This document shows positions 58,419 to 64,000 of a DNA stretch of 64,000 nucleotides, in pieces. Location: NCBI RefSeq assembly GCF_000225705.1, contig NZ_JH126468.1:62001-126000 (forward strand), written 5' to 3'. Below the pieces are notes generated by a model. The model was not told where the DNA came from. It saw only the letters and a list, made by a program, of their open reading frames with translations, and did no database searches. The position numbers and the translations under genes were made by a program. The stretch's first letter is position 1. Every line of letters starts with the position of its first letter. The stretch comes from Collinsella tanakaei YIT 12063 (GTDB lineage: Bacteria > Actinomycetota > Coriobacteriia > Coriobacteriales > Coriobacteriaceae).

Positions 58419-59156
58419 CTAGACCAACGTTTTAACCATGTTCAGCAGCTGCTCCACACACTCGATCTTGGTGCATCCAGTGCTTTTATCGATAATTGAG
58501 CTATAAACGTGAGGGATGATCCGCTTAACCCCTGCGTCGATGATGATCCTCATGATTTCTTCGAAGTTATCCAGGTCAATTCCGCCGGTAGGCTCGAGAC
58601 AGAAGTCCTCTCTGGCGCATGCTTCGGCAACCGCCTTGAGCTCGTCCCTAACCTTTAGCCCGCCCATCGGGAAGAACTTGAGAGAGTTTCCGCCCATCTC
58701 CTTAATCATCGTGATCGCGGTATCGACGGATACGGTTGCAGGGTCCGCGCAGTCCTTTGAAAGGGGACCGGTGGAGATCTTCACTTTGCCAGGAGTCCCC
58801 GTCGGAGAAACCAGGGCATTAATATGGCTCTCGTCATTCCCGACGTTTGCCCTGGTCCAACCCACTGCAGAAAATACCTGATTGAAATGGTTTGCCTTAA
58901 TCGTCTTTGCAACATCTGCCACCGCACGCCACTGGGCCGGATTGCCGCCGCCGAGACCCACGGACAGATTGCCCTCAAGGACTTCCATGTACTTCGCCAT
59001 GTCCTCGACGCACGTCTCGACGTCGGGATAATTCGCAGTAAGAACGCCCACCTCGACATGCCCTTCTGCTGCTTTATAAATATCGCGAGCGTTTTCGAGG
59101 CATCCCGCCAGCACGTTAAGGCAGACACGGTCGTTATAGTAATTAATGTTTGTCAT
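58419..59156 (-). CDS. dgaF: 2-dehydro-3-deoxy-6-phosphogluconate aldolase, DgaF type
   Basis: Cleaves 2-keto-3-deoxygluconate 6-phosphate to pyruvate and glyceraldehyde 3-phosphate. The 245-residue protein matches the DgaF family, found with DgaE in D-glucosaminate operons: NDRVCLNVLAGCLENARDIY at the N-terminus, GNLSVGLGGGNPAQW, SLKFFPMGGLKVRDELKAVA with the presumed Schiff-base lysine, and FCLEPTGGIDLDNFEEI. It starts five bases after the dgaE stop and is the last gene of the operon. Confidence 0.93.
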   Translation of the reverse strand: MTNINYYNDRVCLNVLAGCLENARDIYKAAEGHVEVGVLTANYPDVETCVEDMAKYMEVLEGNLSVGLGGGNPAQWRAVADVAKTIKANHFNQVFSAVGWTRANVGNDESHINALVSPTGTPGKVKISTGPLSKDCADPATVSVDTAITMIKEMGGNSLKFFPMGGLKVRDELKAVAEACAREDFCLEPTGGIDLDNFEEIMRIIIDAGVKRIIPHVYSSIIDKSTGCTKIECVEQLLNMVKTLV

Positions 59157-59161
59157 GTAGG

Positions 59162-60280
59162 CTACTCCCCCATTATCTTTTCCAACTTGCCGACGATCAG
59201 CTCCTTGTCCCCTTGAACCAGGGGGCGGGGATCAAAATCGATCATCCCGAGGTTGAGGAACTCGGTGCGCGCCCAAATGGTAGGGTCGCCCTTTCGAAGC
59301 TCCTCGTTTACTTGGTACATTGTTTTACGAACGTTCGGCGCCGCCTGATCGATGGCCACCCTACAGCGCCAGATTGCGCGACCCGCCTCGTCTTGAATGA
59401 GCGTCGCCCTAAGGCCCGAAATGGCTTCTATCTTCTCGACCAGGTAGCCCGCCGCCTCTTTGTTTATCTCCGCCCGGGCTTCGTGGTCGATTTCCTCGTA
59501 CTGGCCCAACGCCTCCAGAAGCCCCGTAATCTGCTCCTTGCCGACCTTCATGGCGCGGCCGATGCCCCGATACTGCTTCTTCACGTAGCCGATAAGCTCT
59601 TCCTTACCGCATACGAATCCCGAGGTGGTTGCCTCCAGCGCCTTTGCCCCGGAATAGCAGACGAGATCGGCTCCCAGGGCGATGTATTTTCGGAAGTCCT
59701 CTTCGGCCGCTGCGTCGACTACGAACGGAAGCCCGTGCCGGTGAGCGATGTCTCTCATCGCCTCGATGCCCACCATGCCCTTTTGCACGCAATGATGGCT
59801 CTTTACATAAAGAAGGGCAACCGTTTTATCGGTAATCGCCTCCTCGATGTCTTCAGGATGGACCTCGTTTGCGGTTCCCACCTCCACGGGGACTCCGCCA
59901 CCCAGCCTAATCATTGTGGGCATGGGGGCTCCATAATCGATTGAATGCCCCTTCTGGAGGACGATTTCGTTCGCCATTCCCGTTGAATCGGGCATTCGTG
60001 CGACGGCGGTCCATTTGCCCTTTGTGATCAACCCGGCAACCGACATGGCAATGGCGGCTGACGCGCAGCTGGTTGGGCAGGCGTCTTCCGCCCCCGTATG
60101 GGTGGCGATCATTTTGCCCGCCCGGTCGATGAGGTCGTCGATGACGACGTAGGACTGGGCCCCAGCGACCGCGGCGCTGGCGACCCTGTCCGAGATCGTC
60201 GACACGCCGAGCTTCGTCACGCGGCCGCTAGCGTTGACGACTCGCGACAACCCCATACCTTGATAAATGTTATGCACCAT
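59162..60280 (-). CDS. dgaE: D-glucosaminate-6-phosphate ammonia-lyase, DgaE type
   Basis: A PLP enzyme of the SelA-like family that removes ammonia from D-glucosaminate 6-phosphate, giving 2-keto-3-deoxygluconate 6-phosphate for DgaF. The 372-residue protein has RVVNASGRVTKLGVSTIS, CASAAIAMSVAGLI, PFVVDAAAEEDFRKYIALG with the PLP-contacting aspartate, and VCYSGAKALEATTSG with the Schiff-base lysine. SelA itself is longer and lacks this operon setting. It is separated from dgaD by a GC-rich hairpin. Confidence 0.92.
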   Translation of the reverse strand: MVHNIYQGMGLSRVVNASGRVTKLGVSTISDRVASAAVAGAQSYVVIDDLIDRAGKMIATHTGAEDACPTSCASAAIAMSVAGLITKGKWTAVARMPDSTGMANEIVLQKGHSIDYGAPMPTMIRLGGGVPVEVGTANEVHPEDIEEAITDKTVALLYVKSHHCVQKGMVGIEAMRDIAHRHGLPFVVDAAAEEDFRKYIALGADLVCYSGAKALEATTSGFVCGKEELIGYVKKQYRGIGRAMKVGKEQITGLLEALGQYEEIDHEARAEINKEAAGYLVEKIEAISGLRATLIQDEAGRAIWRCRVAIDQAAPNVRKTMYQVNEELRKGDPTIWARTEFLNLGMIDFDPRPLVQGDKELIVGKLEKIMGE

Positions 60281-60303
60281 TTCTCATCCAAACTTAATAG
60301 AGC

Positions 60304-60335
60304 GCGGCGGGGCTCATTCGCTGGAGCCCCGCCGC
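60304..60335 (-). promoter_or_regulatory. Intercistronic hairpin between dgaD and dgaE
   Basis: GCGGCGGGGCTC (60304-60315) pairs perfectly with GAGCCCCGCCGC (60324-60335), without a T-run. It probably separates the stable transport-gene mRNA from the enzyme genes. Confidence 0.6.
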
Positions 60336-60346
60336 CAATTAGAGTT

Positions 60347-61213
60347 TTACAGGATGCCCAGAAGCGAGCAGACAACGGAGAAGACGACGACCGAGATAAG
60401 GATCACGTTATAGCGGGGTCCTTTTTTGGTCAGGTAGAAGTAGATTCCGAAGACCGCGAGCAGCGGGAGGAGGCCCGGAACAATCTGGTTCAAGATATCC
60501 TGCACCACGATGGTCGTGCCTTCAGAGACCGTGAACGAAAGCGGCGTGGTTATGGTCACATAGGAAGCGGACAGCGCGCCCATCATGATCAGGCCGATCA
60601 CATTGGCGGTAAAGATGATGGACTTCATCATGCCGCCCTGCATGATGCCGACGATGGATTTCTTTCCCAGCTTATATCCCTTATGGATGAGGAGGTACGA
60701 GATCGCCATAGTGGAAGCGGGATACAGAATCAGGGGCCCGATGCCGCCGAGGGCCATTCCGTCCGATGCGAAAGGAAGGAAGATGCCAAGGATGATGGGC
60801 ATCAAAGCCGCCCAAATAATAGCATCTCCCATGCCCGCAACAGGACCCATCAAGCCGGTCTTCACACCCGTGATTGCCGAGTCCGACACGTCTCCGCCGG
60901 TGGCCTTCTCCTCCTCCATGGCAATGGTGATGCCCTGGATGATGGAGCCGAGCGTTCCTTCGGTGTTGAAGAAGATCAAGTGGCGCTTGAGCGCCTCGGA
61001 GAGGTCTTCTTTCTTGGTGTAGAGCTTCTTCAGAACCGGAGTCATCGAGGCACAGAAAACCAGGGACTGCAGGCGCTCGTAAGAATTCGAGAGCTCTGCG
61101 CCAGCGTAGTAGATCCACATGGATTTGGTAACGTCCTTCTTGGAAAGGACCTTGGCGGGCTCGGACGTCGCGGTCGCACCAGCATTTGCCGAAGAGGTGT
61201 CGAGGTTACTCAT
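60347..61213 (-). CDS. dgaD: Mannose-family PTS EIID component for D-glucosaminate
   Basis: A 288-residue membrane subunit of normal length. KSMWIYYAGAELSNSYERLQ, GPVAGMGDAIIWAALMPII, YKLGKKSIVGIMQGGMMKSI and the terminal VILISVVVFSVVCSLLGIL are family landmarks. Its extracytoplasmic loop (TTPLSFTVSEGTTIVVQD) is short, in contrast to the aga EIID. It overlaps the EIIC gene by 8 bp. Substrate is inferred from dgaE and dgaF. Confidence 0.9.
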   Translation of the reverse strand: MSNLDTSSANAGATATSEPAKVLSKKDVTKSMWIYYAGAELSNSYERLQSLVFCASMTPVLKKLYTKKEDLSEALKRHLIFFNTEGTLGSIIQGITIAMEEEKATGGDVSDSAITGVKTGLMGPVAGMGDAIIWAALMPIILGIFLPFASDGMALGGIGPLILYPASTMAISYLLIHKGYKLGKKSIVGIMQGGMMKSIIFTANVIGLIMMGALSASYVTITTPLSFTVSEGTTIVVQDILNQIVPGLLPLLAVFGIYFYLTKKGPRYNVILISVVVFSVVCSLLGIL

Positions 61214-61973
61214 TCAGAACACCTTCCTTCCTGAACATAATCATGCGGAGAATAAGGGCGAAGCAGGTTCCAAAGATTGCCATGGCCATGGTGGTTAAGC
61301 CGGCATCGCCGAAGTAAACCATTGCGAAATAGCCAATAAGGAAGAAGGGGATCATGCTCTTCTTGCCGATGACCATTATGGTGATTGCGAAACCAAGAGC
61401 CGGGAGGATTCCGCCCATGATTTCAAACGAATGCATGAGCCAATCGGGGATGACCGCGAGCAGGTCCGCCGCCGCGGACGCGCCAAGATAGTTGATGGCG
61501 AACACGAGGGGGAAGCGGATGAGAAAGCCCATGAGGGCGGGGTACAGGAAGGCGCAGCGCATGATGCCGTTGCAGTTCGCGTCCTCTGCATACTTGTCCG
61601 CCAGGTGAACCCAAATGGAGTTCGTTGAGCGGCGGAGCTGGTCGACGAAAACGCCCGCGACGCCGAAGGGGATTGCCAGGGCGACTGCGACCTCGGGGCT
61701 CATATTCGCCATAACGCCGAGAGGGATCGCGATGCATCCAGCGAGGGCGGGGTCCGAGGGAACGTTGCCGCCCGGAGTAGACGTGACGCCGAGGTAGACG
61801 AGCTGCAATGCCGCGCCGATCTGCATTGAGAGGACCATCTCCCCGGTGATGAGACCGACGAAAACGGCGATTACCGTTGGCTGCAGGAGCGCGCTCGAGA
61901 AGGTGTAACCAAAGCGCAGGCGGCAAAACCAGTAGTACACGCCCATGAAAATTGAAATCGCCAATACGTTCAC
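61206..61973 (-). CDS. dgaC: Mannose-family PTS EIIC component for D-glucosaminate
   Basis: A 255-residue membrane protein: ISIFMGVYYWFCRLRFGYTF, MQIGAALQLVYLGVTSTPGG, GCIAIPLGVMANMSPEVAVA and the final MFRKEGVLNE. I place the start at the GTG at 61973 because TAGGAGGAG precedes it by four bases; the longer frame that begins inside the EIIB gene has an arginine-rich, non-homologous N-terminus. It follows dgaB by ten bases. Confidence 0.9.
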   Translation of the reverse strand: MNVLAISIFMGVYYWFCRLRFGYTFSSALLQPTVIAVFVGLITGEMVLSMQIGAALQLVYLGVTSTPGGNVPSDPALAGCIAIPLGVMANMSPEVAVALAIPFGVAGVFVDQLRRSTNSIWVHLADKYAEDANCNGIMRCAFLYPALMGFLIRFPLVFAINYLGASAAADLLAVIPDWLMHSFEIMGGILPALGFAITIMVIGKKSMIPFFLIGYFAMVYFGDAGLTTMAMAIFGTCFALILRMIMFRKEGVLNE

Positions 61974-61983
61974 GATTCTCCTC

Positions 61984-62475
61984 CTAACTACGGTATTTCT
62001 TAAGGATGGACTCCACGCCCTGAGGGGCGTCCTCCGGAATCGTCTGGAAGTAGATCTCGATTCCCCTTGAAGACAGGTCGTCCAGCACGGCAGCATCGGC
62101 ATCATCGAGCGTGATGTTCTGGAACACTACCTTTCGGTTGGGTGCGCCGCCAAGGCCGCCGACCTGAATAGACGTAACGTTCACGCCGCAATCCACCAGC
62201 TCCTTCATGGAGGCAAGATCGGGGAGCAGGAGCAGGACCCGTCCGGCGCCGAAGCGCCCATCCGCGAACGAATCGATGGTCTGCCGCTTCGTGAAGCAAT
62301 CTACTTTGATTCCCTCCGGGGCGCTCATGAGGTATATGCTACGCATAAAGTCGTCGTTCGCAAGATCGTCGCTGACCACGATAATCCGATTTGCCTGGGA
62401 CTGATTGACCCATTTGGTCATCACCTGACCGTGGATCAGTCGCGAGTCGATTCGGCACAATGCAATATCCGCCAC
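61984..62475 (-). CDS. dgaB: Mannose-family PTS EIIB component for D-glucosaminate
   Basis: A cytoplasmic phosphotransfer protein of 163 residues if it starts at the GTG at 62475 (VADIALCRIDSRLIHGQVMT, phosphohistidine in LIHGQ). AAAGG lies ten bases upstream and the protein then begins as the family does. The ATG at 62508 would add eleven residues and has only a weak CGGGG site. QVGGLGGAPNRKVVFQN and DIQ/GVESIL-type C-terminal features agree with the family. Confidence 0.88.
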   Translation of the reverse strand: MADIALCRIDSRLIHGQVMTKWVNQSQANRIIVVSDDLANDDFMRSIYLMSAPEGIKVDCFTKRQTIDSFADGRFGAGRVLLLLPDLASMKELVDCGVNVTSIQVGGLGGAPNRKVVFQNITLDDADAAVLDDLSSRGIEIYFQTIPEDAPQGVESILKKYRS

Positions 62476-62566
62476 GTCTTTCACACCTTTCAAGACAACG
62501 AATTCCATGCCCCGGAAATCGGGGCCTTATAAAGGGTTGGTTTTAGGTACATGATGGCTTCGGGCT

Positions 62567-62977
62567 CTATTTCCCCATATTGGAAAGGATTTCTTTCACG
62601 ACGTCCTTTGCGGCCCCCCTGCCGACTTCGAGAAGCTTGTCGGCGTCAAGCGCTCCTTGATACTGCAGCTGGGAGCAAGCCTCCAAGAGAAGCGGTGCCG
62701 ACAATCCGCTGATAACGCGCATGCCAGAAGCATGCCCGATCTTCGCTGCGACATTTGAAGTGGTTCCACCGAAGATATCTGTCAATACAACAGATTCGTT
62801 GGAAAGATCCGCCAGATACTCCTCCACCATTTGGTAATACTCGGCAAAGGTGTACTGGGGCAGAAGGGGGATCTCGTGAACGCAGGTTATTTCCCCAAAA
62901 ACCATTTTCAAGCTCTCGACAAGCTTCGTACCCCATCCTCCGTGGGTCAGAATGACGATTTCGGTTTTCTTATCCAT
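62567..62977 (-). CDS. dgaA: Mannose-family PTS EIIA component for D-glucosaminate
   Basis: A 136-residue phosphocarrier, first gene of the dga operon. EIVILTHGGWGTKLVESLK carries the phosphohistidine, and SVVLTDIFGGTTSNVAAKIG and MRVISGLSAPLLLEA match the EIIA fold. The start at 62977 follows GGAAGGAGGTTAGG; an upstream in-frame ATG lies within the operator region and is rejected. It is divergent from the RpiR-type regulator. Confidence 0.9.
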   Translation of the reverse strand: MDKKTEIVILTHGGWGTKLVESLKMVFGEITCVHEIPLLPQYTFAEYYQMVEEYLADLSNESVVLTDIFGGTTSNVAAKIGHASGMRVISGLSAPLLLEACSQLQYQGALDADKLLEVGRGAAKDVVKEILSNMGK

Positions 62978-63027
62978 CCTAACCTCCTTCCTATTTTTGT
63001 AGCCATGTAGTGATGAACTGATTTTAT

Positions 63028-63185
63028 TGTAGTGCACTACATTCATAATGGCTGCAGATTATGTAGCGCGCTACAGACAAACGGTAGGTTTTTCCCCGTA
63101 AACGTTTATTGACTAGTTATTTTTCTGTCTTGCAATGTAGCGAACGATAAGATTTACTACAAACGGTGATAATAGATGTAGCTAC
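63028..63185. promoter_or_regulatory. RpiR-type operator cluster in the dga divergent promoter
   Basis: TGTAGTGCACTACA (63028-63041) and TGTAGCGCGCTACA (63062-63075) are perfect 14-bp palindromes with centres 34 bp apart. Further, weaker copies: TGTAGTG half site at 63006, a spaced TGTAGCG...ACTACA (63136-63161) and GTAGCTAC (63178-63185). The cluster covers both divergent promoters. AAACGGT also occurs here (63079 and 63161). Confidence 0.75.
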
Positions 63186-63220
63186 TTATTTCATTTAACC
63201 TATCCAGAGAGGCCGCACCC

Positions 63221-64000
63221 GTGTCCCTTATTGAATCCATGACCGTTGTCGACATCATAGACGCCATGTCTAACCAGTTCACCAACGTGGACTGGAAGAT
63301 CAGCCAGTTCATCGCAAGCCATCCCGATGATTTCTGCTCGATGACTGCAGCAGAGATCGCTCGGCAGGCAGGGGTGTCTGACGCAAGCGTTATTCGCTTT
63401 GCCCAAAAGATCGGCTTCGATGGTTTCCAGGAACTCAGGAGCAAGTTTAAGCGAGAGCTTTCCGCCACTCGTCAAAGCAATCCATCAATCGAAGCAGCCA
63501 CCCTGCAGGCTCCGCTTGTCGAATCAATCGCGAAGCTCTTCGACGGAATCGAATCATCATCCGTTGATGAATTCGCACGCCTGGCAGACGCCTGCGATTC
63601 TATCCTTATCACCGGTATTGGTCGAGCGGCGAATCTCGCCTCCATCTTGACGAACAAGCTCATGCTTCTTGGCATGAGGGCGGTCGCCATCACGGATCCT
63701 GACATAATGAGCGTGCAGGCAGAAACCTCCAAAAGCGACACTCTTTTCATCTTCCTCGACCTAACAGAAAACACCAACCGCATGGAACGTTGTGCAACAA
63801 TCGCGTGTACGCACAATTCAAAACTGATCACTCTTAGCCATCATCACGAGTCAAGTCTGCGCGACCTTTCCAACTGCTACTTCTTTTTACCTCCTTCGTC
63901 GGGGCCGAATCAGAGCTACTCCATCAGCTCTGAAACAATGGTTCTGGTTATATGGGACCTCCTTTTTGGTGCTTTGCTGCGTTCCCGACACGATGATTAC
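63221..64000 (+). CDS. RpiR/MurR-family regulator, partial at window end
   Basis: 260 codons open to the window edge. The N-terminal helix-turn-helix (FTNVDWKISQFIASHPDDFC, then MTAAEIARQAGVSDASVIRF and QKIGFDGFQELRSKFKREL) is typical of RpiR/MurR proteins; a SIS domain follows (CDSILITGIGRAANLASILT, LLGMRAVAITDPD, FIFLDLTENTNRM). SIS domains bind phosphosugars, so glucosaminate 6-phosphate or a product is a likely effector. The start is GTG at 63221 behind AGAGAGG; an ATG six codons later is the alternative. The known dga operon of Salmonella uses a sigma-54 activator, so the regulation here is different. Confidence 0.88.
   Translation, partial: MSLIESMTVVDIIDAMSNQFTNVDWKISQFIASHPDDFCSMTAAEIARQAGVSDASVIRFAQKIGFDGFQELRSKFKRELSATRQSNPSIEAATLQAPLVESIAKLFDGIESSSVDEFARLADACDSILITGIGRAANLASILTNKLMLLGMRAVAITDPDIMSVQAETSKSDTLFIFLDLTENTNRMERCATIACTHNSKLITLSHHHESSLRDLSNCYFFLPPSSGPNQSYSISSETMVLVIWDLLFGALLRSRHDDY

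Overview
The window reads as a high-GC chromosome segment of an anaerobic gut actinobacterium, most likely class Coriobacteriia and close to Collinsella. This is an inference from base composition, gene style and gene mix (mannose- and lactose-type PTS, tagatose-6-phosphate genes, a choline-lyase microcompartment). No rRNA or complete tRNA is present to confirm it.

Layout. 1-14 kb holds mostly housekeeping or solitary genes: the N-terminal part of an AAA_14 ATPase, PEP carboxylase, histidyl-tRNA synthetase, a threonine-aldolase-like PLP enzyme, two redox proteins, a DMT permease, an aminotransferase, and a class II bisphosphate aldolase facing a DeoR-type regulator. A 287-bp nested inverted-repeat element without a gene follows at 14.15-14.44 kb.

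14.7-32.9 kb is one long minus-strand operon for a glycyl-radical choline microcompartment of the GRM1/cut type. In transcription order it encodes a permease, a small helical protein, two BMC-H shell proteins, an aldehyde-dehydrogenase homologue without its catalytic cysteine, CutC, CutD, EutS-, EutP-, EutT- and EutJ-like proteins, a GrpU-like shell protein, a EutN vertex protein, a EutQ-N-like protein, PduL, two near-identical BMC-H proteins (one with a charged N-terminal extension), the acetaldehyde dehydrogenase, another BMC-H, a TPR protein, DUF4037 and DUF4125 proteins, a MerR regulator and an alcohol dehydrogenase. The expected chemistry is choline to trimethylamine plus acetaldehyde, then acetyl-CoA/acetyl phosphate and ethanol.

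33-56 kb is a carbohydrate block. lacAB, a DeoR regulator, lacF, two lacE-lacG pairs each with a LacI-type regulator, lacC, an aldose epimerase, nagA, agaS, a GntR regulator and a mannose-family PTS bring lactose-type sugars and N-acetylgalactosamine-type amino sugars together at tagatose 6-phosphate. Candidate operators recur between dispersed promoters: GAGCACGTGCTC, TGGTTGTAACCA, and pairs of ACCGTTT spaced exactly 21 bp apart. A toxin C-terminal remnant with an intact-looking immunity-like gene lies between the two lac clusters.

56.6-64 kb starts with a tRNA 3'-end scar and a frameshifted tyrosine recombinase. Next comes a D-glucosaminate (dga) PTS and catabolic operon, divergent from an RpiR-type regulator that runs off the right edge. 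The intergenic region holds two perfect 14-bp palindromes.
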